NCBI GenBank assembly: GCA_035048495.1
Contig: CM068544.1
Span: 43,239,893 to 43,303,892 of the forward strand
Origin: Euptelea pleiosperma
Lineage: Eukaryota > Streptophyta > Magnoliopsida > Ranunculales > Eupteleaceae
Direction of reading: 5' to 3'
DNA: 64,000 nucleotides
Part shown: in pieces, positions 35,184 through 48,000 of the stretch
Layout of the letters: the number at the start of each line of letters is the position of its first letter
How positions within the stretch are numbered: the stretch's first letter is position 1
The notes under the pieces: model-generated
Seen by the model: only the letters and a program-made list of their open reading frames with translations
Databases searched by the model: none
Told to the model about the DNA's origin: nothing
Translations under genes and position numbers: made by a program

Positions 35184-35575
35184 TGATGCAGGCACATCCT
35201 ATTCCCATGCTACATGCTTGATGCTGCACAGGATCGGATCCTACTGCCACTTGAACTCGTCGGAGTCAAGTTCTTTCCAGTCAGAGGGAACTGGGTTCTA
35301 ATCCAATTTAGTTTTTGTTTTCTACCAGAAATAGGATTGCTTTATTAAAGTAGGAAATTTTATGTGTTTTTTTTGTAAGTTGAGTAGGATTAGGATTAGT
35401 TTTTATTTATTTTATAAACGTAGATGTAATAAGAGAATCTACACAGGAGATTGAATAGAAATTAAGTTTTTAGGTGAATACCTATTGTTTGAACGGTGGA
35501 TTCCGGTTCCCGTTTGGTTCATTTTGCTTCGGCTCTGGCTAATACTAAATCGCACGCCCTTGCAGTTCTGCATCA
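35184..35575. mobile_element. Possible solo LTR
   Basis: A 392-bp segment begins TGATGCAG and ends CTGCATCA, perfect 8-bp inverted ends of the TG...CA type used by LTR retrotransposons. The interior is T-rich with a late segment GAGAATCTACACAGGAG that could be a transcription end region. The 5-bp flanks (GAATT, CAATG) do not match convincingly. A possible relative starts TGATGCGGGAGCATCC at 20,410. Confidence 0.35.
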
Positions 35576-35689
35576 CAATGTTTTGATTCTCCTAAGATCG
35601 GTTTGATCCTAGGTTTGGAGACTCATGACTCAGCGCAGCCGTGCAGGCTCAACCCGGAAAATTACACCCCGTGCAATGCTTGATCCAAG

Positions 35690-35960
35690 AGGTGTCACCC
35701 TTTTTCCGTTATAATGGTCGTTACAAGAAATTGTAACGCTTAAGGGCAAAAAACGGGAAAAGAGAAAATAACGGAAAATAACAAAAAAAGACAGGCGCTG
35801 AATTTTTCAATAAAAAATTTATAACGGGCATTTTTTTGACAAATTTACTCAGAAAATAATGGTCGTTATTTTCGTTAAAAAACGGTCGTTATAACGAAAT
35901 AAAAACAATTATTTTCTGAGCGTTAAAACGGTTCATAACGCAAGGGACAGGTCCGAATCC
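35690..35960. repeat. Copy of the CGTTATAACGG repeat family
   Basis: The segment is dominated by words such as TTTCCGTTATAATGG, GAAAATAACGGAAAATAAC and GTTAAAACGGTTCATAACG, in both orientations, so it can form hairpins. The same family appears inside the long-form mini-Helitrons and at 61.9-62.25 and 63.2-63.9 kb. Confidence 0.5.
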
Positions 35961-36143
35961 GTTAACCCGTATGAGCCACCCGAACGCCTTGATTTGCGTG
36001 TTGCCCTTGCGTGAGCCAAATATTTTCCAGTCCAAAGCTAGTGTCCGGGGTTTCTCATTTGTTTCTCACCGAAAAAGAGAAAGCATCAGCATCAGCATCG
36101 GAAGAAAGAAGCAGGGAAGCAAGGGTTTGAATTTTGAAACCCC

Positions 36144-37580
36144 ATGGCCGTCAATGGAGGTACGTTCAAAAACCTAATCCCTTCTCAATTCATATCCTTC
36201 ACTTTTCCAAACCCCCATCGAACCAAACCCACTCTCAATCCTTTTGGCGATCTTCTGAGAATCGCCGTTCTCGACTCTCCCGCGGAAACTTCCGATCCGC
36301 CCCAAATCGCCGCGATGTTAGTCCCAGAAGATCGCGAGGACGATTGGATATTCTCCACGGAGATGGGACACCACCAGCTCCTCTTAAGCTCGCCTGGAAT
36401 TTCTCGGCTAATCCTCGTCGGGATTCTCCCTCATGGCAGTGATCATTTACCGGCGATTTACAACCGCCCAACACGTGACGATACAATGTATCGAACGAAA
36501 TTTGTGGAGAGCTTAACTCCTATCCTCATCGCCTTGTCGCCGAAAACATCTTTCATTAACGGTCTTCCCGAAATACCGTTCGTAACATACGAAGATAACG
36601 TGATTCGTAGTGTATTGGTCAAGAGATGCGTCGGTTCTTGTGTCGGCGAGTTGTTAGTGGAGGACGTTGAAATAGACTGTCACGATAAATCGGATGAATC
36701 TCCGATACGAGAGTTCCGGAGGAGATTGAGATTTAAACGAATGCCGAATTTGGTTCAAACGGAAATACGTATCATCCCCGATACAATACCCGATTCTGTT
36801 AATACTGGCATCGGAGAAGTGGAGTTTCGGCCCGATACGGGTCGTTTGGTTCATCCTTACCTGCCCCCCATGGTGGCGAGCCTATCTTTGATTGCTCCGC
36901 ATCTTGAAGAGCGAGTTCGTTTGGGCTCGAGGCCGCGGGTTCTGTGTGTTGGGGTCGGGGGTGGGGCTTTGCTAACGTTTTTGCGTACCCTGCTCGGGTT
37001 CGAGGTTCTTGGGGTGGAGAGTGATGAAACGGTTCTGAGGGTTGCCAAGCAATACTTTGGATTGGTAGAAAGCGAATTACTTCGGGTTTGCGTAGGAGAT
37101 GGTATTGACGTTATAGAAAATTTTGCGAGGCAAGGTATCTGTGGAAATATCAGTTCTGCTGGTCCTGGAGACGTCGAGACTGATCAAAATGTGGATGTTT
37201 TTGATGGCCGTGATTCTCCGGTTGATGTTATTATGGTTGATTTGGATTCGAGTGATGCTGGAAATGGCCTAGGTGCCCCACCGTTGGAATTCTTTCGAAA
37301 GCCGGTGCTTTTGGCTGCTAAATTGGCTCTTCATGAGTTTGGGATTCTCGTGATAAATGTAATTCCCCCGAACAGTACTTTCTACGACTGTTTGATTCGT
37401 GAATTTCGGGAGGTTTTCTCGGAGTTGTATGAAATAAATGTGGGGAATGGTGAGAATTACGTTCTTATAGCCACTGTTTCACCTATCAAGTTTTTTTCTA
37501 ATGACATTGAGAATTCTATTCTCAAGAAGTTGAAGTTGGCCATTTCGGGGCAATACTTGGATTGTATACGGAAAATCTGA
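36144..37580 (+). CDS. Spermidine-synthase-like / METTL13-like SAM-dependent methyltransferase
   Basis: An intact single-exon gene of 478 residues. The Rossmann fold of class I SAM-dependent methyltransferases is visible: motif I RVLCVGVGGGALLTFL at about 264-279, an acidic residue after the second strand (GVESDETVLRVAKQYFG, about 289-305), VGDGIDVI, and VDVIMVDLDSSD at about 357-368 corresponding to motif IV. The N-terminal 230 residues form the divergent region typical of the plant family related to the C-terminal half of METTL13, which in animals methylates elongation factor eEF1A; plant members are often annotated as spermidine-synthase-related. The substrate of the plant protein is not established here. 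The start is the first ATG (CCCCATGGCC) after a purine-rich leader (36,060-36,130). The frame is clean and unlike the AT-rich surroundings. It is probably cytosolic: no signal peptide or membrane segment is seen. Confidence 0.8.
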   Translation: MAVNGGTFKNLIPSQFISFTFPNPHRTKPTLNPFGDLLRIAVLDSPAETSDPPQIAAMLVPEDREDDWIFSTEMGHHQLLLSSPGISRLILVGILPHGSDHLPAIYNRPTRDDTMYRTKFVESLTPILIALSPKTSFINGLPEIPFVTYEDNVIRSVLVKRCVGSCVGELLVEDVEIDCHDKSDESPIREFRRRLRFKRMPNLVQTEIRIIPDTIPDSVNTGIGEVEFRPDTGRLVHPYLPPMVASLSLIAPHLEERVRLGSRPRVLCVGVGGGALLTFLRTLLGFEVLGVESDETVLRVAKQYFGLVESELLRVCVGDGIDVIENFARQGICGNISSAGPGDVETDQNVDVFDGRDSPVDVIMVDLDSSDAGNGLGAPPLEFFRKPVLLAAKLALHEFGILVINVIPPNSTFYDCLIREFREVFSELYEINVGNGENYVLIATVSPIKFFSNDIENSILKKLKLAISGQYLDCIRKI

Positions 37581-40572
37581 ATGTGTAAATATTGGTAGAA
37601 GTTGAACTATTTGAATCTCAAGAAAATGTTATACTGGCAGGCTGGATGGACATATCGGAAATGGTGGCTTAAGCTTCAGAAAATGGTTTCTGAGTCTTAG
37701 CCCCTCTTGTAGTGGAAACACTCCGAAGGGATAAACAAACTAGAGGCAATACTTGGCTGTTGGATTCCACTCTCTATCATATGCAGTTCCCCACATGCCA
37801 GTCGAAATTAACAAGTAGACTGACTGCGCTGCTCGGCGTTGTCAAATTGATTTATGGTTGAGGGGATTGGTGCAAATTTGTTGACTGAGAAGCAGAGCCA
37901 AGAGGAAGAGTGGAAGACCCCAGCACCCCTTACGAACAATGAGAGAGACATTTTGGCATTTCCCTCCTGGGAACAAAGCATGTTGATTCTACCAATTCTC
38001 AAAGGAAGAAAATATCTCCAACCTGCTCACCTATACGATTGTTTTGTTGGGTTTGTACCCAATGTACAAGGTAGTGGTACTTTTTGGAGAATCGATTTTC
38101 ACTAATGTCATCTTTCACTTTCTTTTTTTATGCTCAACTCCATGAATTAGGATATTCTAGATTGAATTGTGGTAACTTTGATTCAAAACAAAAGCAGGCA
38201 TCTTTAAGTCTTATAGAACTTAAAGACTTTGCTTTGTGCTTTTGTGTTGGAATGTTTTGCTTTCGAATCCACCTACTGTACCTAATTTTGTTGAAAAGCC
38301 ATTCTGTTTCTCAATTTTTGTCATTGATGTCATTTTTTTTGTGAGTTTTCACTCACATATTATTTTGTTCAATATCTTAGAAGGTTTCAGAGCTTTAAAA
38401 AAAATTTCTACACTCTGAGACTATGTTAGATGCATCTTGAATATTTTTCAACTTTTTAAAATTCTTCAGTGTCTTGAGTCATTAATGCCATCAATCTGTC
38501 AAGAGTATGACTAAAATATCATCTCAACCTCTGGTAAGGCCTATATTAAATCCTTGAGGCAAAATATTAAAGCCCCATGTAATAGTACTTCAGGCATAAT
38601 CAGTCTTTTATATTGGTAACAGTATTTATTGAGTACAAAACCATAGTAGGTTACTCTTAAATAATTAATACATTCCTAACAAATTTCAATTGGTGATTCC
38701 TTATCCTTTATTAACCAAGCTACCTCCACGACAAGCTAAGGATGCTTAAACATCCTATTATGCCTCACCCCCATTAAAGGTCTTTTTAACTCTAACCCAC
38801 CCTTCAGATAATTTCCCCGATTATGAAGGATTTATTTTGCACCTGATGCACTGGTACAGACTAAGATCTGACTATGTTTTAATATCTTGAGGGAGCAGAA
38901 CTAGTTATGGTCATAGGGGTTGTTTTCTGCTTCAAACCAAAGATTGTGCATGTAGTTAAAGGAAAGAGGAAAAGGAAGAGCAGAACAGCGGAATCAACTC
39001 TGGATGTTAATAATTTGGCGATTACCATTAGGCTAATTGGGGAAAAACAACGGATTAATTTTATAGTTGTGAAAGATTCATATATCACTGGTCTCCATTC
39101 TGATGTGTTAGCATGGATTGAGCCTTCCTCAATGTTGCAATCCTCAAGTCCTAATTCTTGGGCATGAGACAAAACTTTATTAACACAAAATCTGTTAGAA
39201 TACTCATTCAGATAAGTAGGACTTGTACTGCTGTATATTGAGTACACGGCTTAATGGGATGGTGCTTTGCTTTGTGTTGCAACCTTGATGTTGAAGAGCC
39301 GCTCAGCAGAGTGTCTTAGAATGACTGGCTCTGATCTAATACTCATTCACTCTTGTTATCTCTGTATCTTGAAATTTTCCTACTCTCATTGTAGTTTGTG
39401 TTGCTAGAGCTCCATGTATTGGGCGTGCCCTATGTCTAATGTAGTGTTACTTATAAAAAAAAAGGTCTAATGTAGTGTTTATCTCTCTTGGGTACTCTGT
39501 ATCCTGAGGGTGTCAAAACCCATCTAAACTTGATGTAGTTTTTGTTGCTCGAGCTCTCTATATTATAAAAAAATAAAAAAAGTGCATAGACTTGCTTGCT
39601 ATTGGGAGCTTTCACTGGAGACGCTTCTAAACCTTATGCAGTATCTCTTGCTCAAGTTGAATGCACTGAAAATGACCCTACACCTAAGGTAGTGTTATTG
39701 CTGTATAAAATATTTATTCAAGAAAAAAAAAATAGCAATCTTGAACAAGAGACCATTGAACATTTTTCTTGACAAAATCAAGAATTAATGTGGAAGCAGC
39801 ATCCTAACCATATAGAATCTTAATGCAGAAACATAAAGTAATGAACTTGAATAGAAGAAAAAATGTCTGCTTCTCTTTGACTCATTCAAGGAAGAAACTC
39901 CAAGCACTGTAAGTGACACTTGACACCGCTACAAAAACGAGGAGGATGATTCTGAAGGCAACAGATCCTAAAATACCTGTTGTTTGTAGCCCTTTTCCCA
40001 CACCCTCTTGAAACTTGAATATACTTATATGACAAATGGCTGTTAATCTTAGTTCACGTCTTTTCTTCGGGTGATTATACTGTTTGGCTTACATGGAAGT
40101 TACTACTATCATTGCACTTTAAATTATCCCACTTGGCGTGCATCGTAAATTAGTAATGTAACCCTTTCACTCAAATTATTATCAGTTTTTCTTGTCCTTC
40201 CTTTTTTCAGCAGGTAGAAAAATTGGTTCTGGCACATGGAAACCTGGTAGGAGATATGCACACTGGGAACATGGCAAATGATACGCATAAGTGCGCACAT
40301 TTTGACACAGGTTTGAAATACGATACCATTTTTTGTGGTAAACAACACATGAAATTTCATACTCCAATTTTCATTTATATATCCCTGTAGCGAAGCATTC
40401 ATAAACTGGAGATGATTAGCGTGCAAGGTCCTACCTAAATCCTACAGGTAGTTTTATTTGACTTTTTTTTGCAGGTAGTTTATCGCTATGTTTCCCAAGA
40501 GATGGAAATTTCTAGGGGAAATTACTAAAAGGTATGTATTTGTGAAAATACAGACCTTTAAGTCAACCTCTA
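37581..40572. other. 3' UTR and intergenic DNA
   Basis: The first few hundred bases are the likely 3' UTR of the methyltransferase gene. No further gene is supported. A + strand frame at 38,907-39,167 (with KGKRKRKSR) has no recognised domain and no coding context. At about 39,440-39,480 a 15-bp word GTCTAATGTAGTGTT is repeated on both sides of an A-run, perhaps a retroposition scar. Confidence 0.35.
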
Positions 40573-40996
40573 GGTGGCGTTTGGTAAATTAAGTTATCAG
40601 ATCTAAAAGCTTAAAGTGCTTAAGATCTGGTAGCTTAATGACTTATGTCTGAATTAAGTTGTTTGGCTAAGGTCTTAAGTCTTAAAATTAAGTCAAGGGC
40701 ATTGTGGGTATTTTGAAATATTTATTAGGATACTTTCGTAAGTTTTTAAAAGAGAAAGGTTTGAAAAAAGGGCATTGTTGGTATTAAAAAAGAATAAAAG
40801 AATCTTTTTTAAAGATTCATTCACTTACTGCAAAAAGTGAAGGCTGGGTCACTTTTTACTTTTGTCTTTTTTTCCTTGAGTTTGGTGATAAGTGCTGAAA
40901 TTAAGTTGTTTACCAAACGCAACTTAATCATCAAAATCACTTAATTTCAGCTGATTCAGACTTAAGGTCTGAAAATTTTTTTTACCAAACGCCACC
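40573..40996. mobile_element. MITE related to the 28,181 element
   Basis: The left end GGTGGCGTTTGGTAAAT and the right end TTTACCAAACGCCACC are inverted repeats. Internal words (TTAAGTTGTTTACCAAACG, AATTTCAGCTGATTCAGAC) match the 28.2-29.0 kb element. Flanks read CTA and TAA, so the duplication is at most TA; the superfamily is unresolved. Confidence 0.55.
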
Positions 40997-41921
40997 TAAA
41001 AGAACTTAAGTTTTCAGCTCACCTTTTTAGAACGTTGGACATTTAGGTCTCTTTTGTTACTTATCACTGGTTAAAAGTAATTCATACCGAGAATGCCCTT
41101 TAGCAACCACAATAAATTTGGACTTGATAGACATCTCTTAGAGCCGTAGTTGTGTACTTAGCAAATCATGTTAGATTCCTTTTCACCTCCATCTTCTCCC
41201 TTCATTTCTAAAAAAAAAACATGGAGGTCTACTAGCAATGACGAAGCATCATCTCCATTTCGCTAAAATGGAGCTCTCATCTTCTGAAGAAAACGCACTC
41301 TCATCCATATCTTCTTTATTCTGTCCGTTTGTGTTCTTGAGAAACTAAGCTCAGGAGGTCAATATTGAATGGAGGTTTGTCATATAATCGGAGGTCTCTT
41401 GGAAAATGAGAGAACTGATGTGTATCTCATGAAAAGTAAGTTCTTGTGGAAACTTATCTTAGTTGTTAGGCTTCTTCTCCAGTCTTATTAGAAGAGAAGC
41501 TCCATTGAAGGAGAAGATATTTGTTGTTGTTGTTGGACTTCTTCTCAAGTGTTGCTAGGAGAGAAGCTCACACCATCACTTGTGATGTTTGATATTGAAG
41601 GAGAGGATATTGATTGTTTATTGTTGAAGGTTGTCTTCTCTTTTTTTCAGACTTTAAGTTTCTTCTTCTCTTGTTGTTGGTGGTCTCGAAAGAGAGTTTA
41701 TTTTTAGATGAACACAAGGATTTCTCTCTATTAGAGGAAGGCAAAAATTAGGTAGTTTTCCTCCATTTCTAGGGAAGAAGAGAATTCTTGTCGTCACAAG
41801 AACATTGGAGATGCAGATACTTTTGGTGGGTTGATGAACACACCTCTAGTGTTTGTACCAATAAGGACAAGGTGGATGATTCCACGGCTATAACGATTGG
41901 TGTATGATATGTAAAGAAATA
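40997..41921. other. Intergenic DNA, no gene seen
   Basis: GA/CT-rich words (CTTCTTCTC, GAAGGAGA) occur repeatedly around 41,460-41,700 but no long reading frame is open. Confidence 0.3.
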
Positions 41922-42158
41922 TACACTCTATCCACAAGATTATAGATTGTTCAGGATATGTAAAAACAAAATGTACACTCCAACTATATGAGTATAAACT
42001 ACTCGGGTAACATGTAATACACTCCATCCACATGAGTATAAATTATTCAAATGATGCAGATCAAATCTAAGAACTCCAGCCTTACGAGTATAAATTGTTT
42101 AGGAAATCATGGATGAAGAACTCCATCCTTTGGAGTATAAATTGTTTAAAAATCCCGA
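41922..42158. repeat. Degenerate tandem repeat, five units of about 40-52 bp
   Basis: Five successive units share the core ACTCCATCCACATGAGTATA followed by AATTGTTTA or similar: starts near 41,924, 41,975, 42,018, 42,070 and 42,119. Spacing varies because the second half of each unit has diverged. The repeat is non-coding as far as I can see. Confidence 0.55.
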
Positions 42159-44290
42159 AGTAGACTCAAAGATTCTAATATATGGTTTAAAAAAGAGCAT
42201 CACGTGTTTACACAAGGAAAAAATTATCCTCAGTAAAGGTGAGAGGTGTGTGAAAATTCATACACCTCATATATATGCAAAGATGTCCAAGACATGGTGT
42301 ACCAAAACTTGGTATGCCTACATACCTGGGAGAGTGCAATTATAATGTTGATGTATTATCACCATCCTTTTCTCTTCTTTGACATAAAAAAAAGTGGAGA
42401 GAATTATTTTCAAAAGTAAGTGAGATGATGAATGTGGTGCTCACACATTTTCACCACCCTTTTCTCTTTTATAATATAAAAGGGAAGGAAAATGAAGCCA
42501 TTATTACAATAATGTCATCAAAGAGATTTATGTATTAAGAGAGCGAATTGCTCATCGCGAGTGATGATTAATAACTCGTGATAGGAACAAATTTAATAAC
42601 CCATAAGCCTCAAATAATGAGTCCCATCTCATGTAATAATTTCCAAGACATTCGTTGCATAAAAAAAGGGGAAATAAAAGCCTCACCACGAGTGATGACA
42701 TCAGTACTTGTGGTAGCTACACTGCATGTATTCATCATTCTACTACAAGGTGATGACATGACATTCACGGTCGCCCTACCGCTGGTGATATGTTACCTCG
42801 TGGTGGCATCCCTATCACGAGTGAGGCCACCCAATCCATGAGTGACAAGTCATCCACGGTAGAGGCCTAATGACCTAAGTTAAACCATGGTTCCCTTATT
42901 CGAAAAAAGGACCAATCATAGATTGACATGTGTCAGTTTGAGCAAACCACAATGTATAGGGTTATTCTTATTAAAAGACTAATATCCAGAGGGTTAAAGT
43001 CTCAAAATGACTAAAATCATTGGGATTTATACAGATTCCCTCATACAAAGAATTTAGTTGGCTTTCTCTCATTGGAGAGAATCGAGTTAAACATCTCATA
43101 TGACAGTTGTTCTCATACAATGGAACATTTCCATTAGAGGAGAGAGGTTGTATAAACTTGTACAACACTTATCCCTCTTATATAAATCAATAGATTTTAA
43201 GAACGAAAATCGTTTTGGAGGAAAAGTTTTTGGAAGACTTTCAGAAAAAATCTCTTTAAGAAATAAAGAAGAACAAGAAATAAAGAGAAAGACTTTGCAG
43301 GTGTCTGCGAACTCAAGACTCGCTAATGGCAATCCTTTAGTGAGATATATGCTAATATTTGTCTTTTTTATTTTTTATTCTTTGCAAGTCCCTACAAATG
43401 AACATACATGATTACATAAGCAGATATATACATGTTAGGTTTTTCCCTCTGAAGAAAAGTCAAGTAACCGAAAGGTCACATGTACTCTAGATTGCTTAAA
43501 AAAAGCATGTACACATGTCCTCAAAAGACTTGTAAATCAAGCTTTCAGACCAGAGGCACACATAAATATATTTCTTGCATGAGATAAATCTCATACTTTT
43601 GCAAAGAAATCAATACAAATATATTTCTTGCATATGTTTTAGCCATTTTCTTAATCAAAGACGATCTCTTTGCAAAGAAAAGATGTAATCATATCAGAAG
43701 TAATGTCCCCCACATACAAATCAACCCTAATCATCAAATCAATAGATGAGATGAATTCGACTGATCGATAATCCGCATTCTGATCACCACCATTGAAAAT
43801 TTGAGGTGAACAGAGATGAAACTATTCTTCATTGAAAGAGTAGAACTCAATAACGTAATTTTTTTTTAAAAAAAAACCTAAATTTGACAGCATCCTAGAC
43901 GAGCACATTGTTCAAGTTCATTTTTGAGACGAACAATTCGATAAGAGAAGAGACTGGAGTCATCTCAGTAAGAGTGTTGCTACTAGATTTCAGGTGAGAT
44001 CTTCAATTCCCCAGAGGTTATACCTCAAACTAATTATTTTCCATGATAAGTGCTAGCCTCCTTTTGCCGGCATTTTTTACAGGTCAAATCTGGTTTCTTT
44101 TTAAAAAGGACAGTTCATTCTAATATGGAATTAAGGGGGCTTAATCCCCTGGTAGAAATGTAGTGTCCAGAATTAATTTCTACAGACTTTTACGGCCAAA
44201 AGGTTGTCTTCTGCCTAAAAATTTGATGCAATCTGGTGGCAAAATGATCATTATCTATTCGAATGATTTGATGCTGATGAAATGGTGATG
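42159..44290. other. Intergenic DNA, no gene seen
   Basis: At 42,540-42,860 the words CACGAGTGATGA, CTCGTGATAGG and CACGAGTGAGGCC recur loosely. Nothing else could be assigned; the short frames on both strands are not protein-like. Confidence 0.3.
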
Positions 44291-44309
44291 TCTTTTGCAC
44301 ACGGCCATC

Positions 44310-44620
44310 CCCGAGGAAAATTATGAGCCACATGTCATACTCTTATAGGCCACTGACTGCATGGATGTTTGGCCCATCCCTAGGTAGACCACAGACCAGA
44401 TCAGTATGAGTGGTGAATTATAATCAATGGATATAAGTATATAAGTACCCAAAAAATGCTCGAGAATCCCGTAGTTAAACATTAATCCATGAAAAAGACT
44501 CAAAATCCAATGGCGATCAGACTGATCTTTGGCCTGTAGCTCCACCTAGGGATGGGCCAAACATCCATACGGTCAGTGGCCTATAAGAGTGCCACGTGGC
44601 ATATATAGCAAAATTCCTCG
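44310..44620. mobile_element. Mutator-type MITE, degenerate ends
   Basis: Long inverted arms: GTTTGGCCCATCCCTAGG (44,368 onward) matches CCTAGGGATGGGCCAAAC on the right, and ACTCTTATAGGCCACTGACT matches GTCAGTGGCCTATAAGAGT. The outermost ends (CCCGAGGAAAATT and AATTCCTCGAGG) also pair. It belongs to the family at 22,202 and 27,535. Confidence 0.6.
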
Positions 44621-44929
44621 AGGACTTCTGTGAGCTAAAGTGGACTCACCAACTATTAGGTGAGTGATTTGACGTTGATCATTATTTTCCCTTAAGGAGG
44701 TCTACGTCCCGTCCCAGAAGTGGGTGATGGTTCATGGACCGGTAGATCAATTCACCATCTAATCATGAATTATTTCTTTTGATTTTTTGAGAAGCAACCA
44801 TCTAAGCATGATGGCGATAATGTTTAGATGTCGATCTGCTATACGCAATGATCCCATATTTTCTATTTATTTATTTGAGTTTTGAACTTTGAACTTTGAA
44901 GAGGTCGTGAGGGAACGAAGATGTGTATA

Positions 44930-45198
44930 GAGTAGAACTTGCCTGACATCTACCAGACCATCGGTGCAGTGCTCGGCACTTGGATTTTTTACGGGTGAAA
45001 CACTGCGGAGTACTCGGCACGTACGCTGAGGTCATTTTGCTTTTGCATTAAAAATGTATAAAATAGAATTTTAAAAAACTCACCTGGGTACATGTTTGGT
45101 CAGGCTGTGGTCGTCATTCCGTCCAAATTCCGCGTGCCGAGCACTGCACCGATGGTCAGGTAGCTACCAGACCATCGGTGGTCAGGCAAGTTTTACTC
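44930..45198. mobile_element. Mutator-type MITE (GAGTAGAACTT termini)
   Basis: The left end GAGTAGAACTTGCCTGAC and the right end GTCAGGCAAGTTTTACTC are inverted repeats. The arms continue through CCAGACCATCGGTGCAGTG and, inverted, CACTGCACCGATGGTC. The right arm carries an extra copy of ACCAGACCATCGGTGGTCAG. The flanking 9-mers GATGTGTAT and GATGCGTTA match only in part. Confidence 0.65.
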
Positions 45199-46023
45199 GA
45201 TGCGTTACTATAGAAGTTCCAGTGTTCTTATACTCCCATTTTGCTTTATTCACTTAAGTTAAAAAAAATATCAAGGCTCTGTATGTTTTGTAGAAAATAG
45301 ACATTCCTGAAAAATTCTTTTCTTGGTTACAAAATTTTTCAAAATTTTTTTCTCACAATTTATTCATGCCATTTGGTAATGTCATTGAAAATGAAGGATT
45401 TTATTTTTTATTTTTTATATTGGTCTTGATATTGGTATACCTAATAAGTGCAGGCTGTGCAGCCTATTTGACAAGTAGGGGTCCTAATAAACGGGCCCCA
45501 TGATATATAAGGCCTCGATGTGTGGGGCCCACCTAGAATATGTTGCTTGCTTGATAGGGGTCCTTATATGTGGGGTTCACTTGGTATATGTGGTCCTAAT
45601 ATGTGGGATCCACATGACATTTATGGTTTTAACTTTTAACATATGGGTCACTTGATATGTATGTCATATTTAGCATGTGAAAGGCCATATATGTAGGGCT
45701 TATCTATATCTATACTACTTCTAAATGTCAGCATCCAGAAAAAACTTTTTTTCTCTATTTTATCCTCACTACTTACTCTAAATGACAAATCTACCCTTTT
45801 CTTAATTGCCTTGAACTAATTTCCATCCCATTTCATTCGCCCTTTCTTCTCCCTCAACGGCTGAAACCCTATTTCCCTCCTTTCAGAAAATGCCTCACAT
45901 CTCCTTCATACCCTTCTTCTTCCTCAACGCCCCCTAATCGAAACGGCTCTGCATTAACTCTCAACGGCTATCCATTTCCCGAGCTTAAACATGGAGAATA
46001 CATGCCGTCTCTCCTTCACTCTC

Positions 46024-46026
<3 letters not shown>

Positions 46027-46064
<38 letters not shown>
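46027..46064 (+). repeat. (CT)n microsatellite
   Basis: About 19 CT repeats follow CTCTTCCTCT. They make two overlapping frames that read as Ser-Leu repeats; these are artefacts. The surrounding pyrimidine-rich sequence with an ATG at 45,991 looks like a gene leader and could be a captured 5' UTR. Confidence 0.85.
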
Positions 46065-46068
<4 letters not shown>

Positions 46069-47634
46069 CTCTTGGTTCTACGCACCTTTCCTCAAGAATT
46101 CCTTTGCGAGTTCAGTTTTTTTGGGATCGATTGCTGCACAACGAAAAAGGGATCAATTGGCAGTTTTACAGGTTAGTACCATTCTTTTAGCGAATATAAT
46201 AATTTTTCTTGCATCAGAAAACGTCCTTTAATTCAAATGAGTATCATTATCTCATTGTGAAGGTGTTTGAACAAATCTGATTCGATTTTACTCACATTCG
46301 GTTGTAAATTCTTTGAAATCTGTAACTCGAAATCTTGTTTCTTATATGCTTTCTCTTTTTCTTTTCTCCTTTTTTTTAATGCATTGTACCGGAATTTAGA
46401 TAGTTTTGCACCTTCTGAGCTTCATCATCGTAATAGTCTTGTACAAGTCTTCAAATGGTTTAAGAAGTATTCTGGATCAAGGTAGCCCTATAGACAAGAT
46501 GCACACAAAATTCACTTCATGCTGGGTATCACGAATTTAAAGAAAACTCAGTTTGGGAACTAGATTGAATTTTTAGAGTTTGAAAGTATATGCTGTAATC
46601 TGATTATTAATATTAAGGTTTCTAGATACCTTACTGCCTAAAATTTGGAAAACAGAGGAACCCCTTCAACACTGACTTGGGTATTGAAGGAATTTATGAC
46701 TGTCATACAGAGGGTTATCATTTAGATATCGAAACTGTACCCCCTGCATCAAGGTTTATTGCATGAAATTCGAAAGCATAGGACAAGGGACAGTCCTGTA
46801 AACACCAAGAAGAGGGGGTACGATATGAGGACAGACATTCAAAGCTAACAATTTTATTCATTACTTTTAGTTCTTTGAATATGATGAAAATACCCTTGAT
46901 TTTGTTTTTGATTGACAAATACCCGAGTTAGATTGTTGGCTCTGTCGTCTCTTTCGGTTCTTCCCTCGCTAGGAAGAATGGAGAAGAGTCTATGCTATCA
47001 TCGATTTGATCCCTTTCCGTATAATTTAGTTTTTTTTTTATTCTGCCATGTTGTTCACTTTCTTTCATTTGCTCGATCCTATAGACATGGATAACGTACT
47101 GTACTTGAAACTTGGAAGTACTCTTTTTTATTCAGGTTTCATGTTATGGCAGGTGTTTATGATGTTGATTTTTTTTAAATTAAATGTTAGCATAGTAAGA
47201 CAATTATTATGTAACAGAAGCATTATCATATCAGTTCGAGAATGCTAAATCAAATGCCATATAAAATTAAAACATATTCATATGGTGAACTATGATAAAG
47301 TTGACAGAGACAGGACATTCTAAAGTCAATGGCTACTTCTTATAGATGCAGAGGATTCATTATGTTATTCGTCTTAGCACAATTAATCTATTGTTCATAT
47401 TAATTTCGGCATAGTAAGACAACTTTGGAACAAAGTTGCTAACAGTTGTTGTGAAAAGTAAAGGATACACAATAGAAAATGGACAAATGCACACATATGT
47501 ATATATTTATGTATGTGTGTGCATGTGGATTAAAGTGGTATTCCAACAAGATGTTTTTTTAGAAATTGCTAAATGAAGACTACAGGGTGCTTAGAACTAG
47601 AATGATACGGTACACCTAGAGGGACTGGATGGCA

Positions 47635-48000
47635 TATAGACTTAAGTAAAATTAGGGTTGTAGAAGTAAAAGAAGCTTTCGCTAAGATGAAAATAGGAGA
47701 GGCTCCAGGCTACAGAAACTGAATTGTGCTGGTTCATTAAGTAGTTCAAGAAGATTTTGCCTTTGGCATCCAAGAAAATGTTGGATGAATAGAGGAGAAG
47801 TATTATGGTACCTATTTATATGTGTTAGAATGTCTTATTTATTCAAATGAGGATTACCCAAACTATATAGTGCCACTGAATAGGGGAGACATTAGCATTC
47901 AAGGCTGACTTTCTAGATGAAGGTGCAAACTCGAAGTCATTGAGATTACCCTTTTGATATCCTCCACCAATCTTCCTCTTCGTCTTTTGATCCTAAAAAA
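47635..48000 (+). pseudogene. Possible LINE reverse-transcriptase relic
   Basis: The + strand reads VVEVKEAFAKMKIGEAPG near 47,650-47,703, resembling the VKEALRKMKxGKAxGPDGIP motif at the start of plant LINE reverse transcriptases; further on NRGDIS (about 47,878) recalls the downstream KGDI motif. Stops and frame changes interrupt it. The match is short and recalled, not computed. Confidence 0.3.

Noticed and set aside
38907..39167. 86-codon frame with a basic stretch
   Set aside because: No known domain, no coding context, and a similar-length antisense frame overlaps it; not enough to call a gene.
45991..46190. Two overlapping frames with Ser-Leu repeats resembling a signal peptide
   Set aside because: The repeats come from the (CT)n microsatellite read in two frames.
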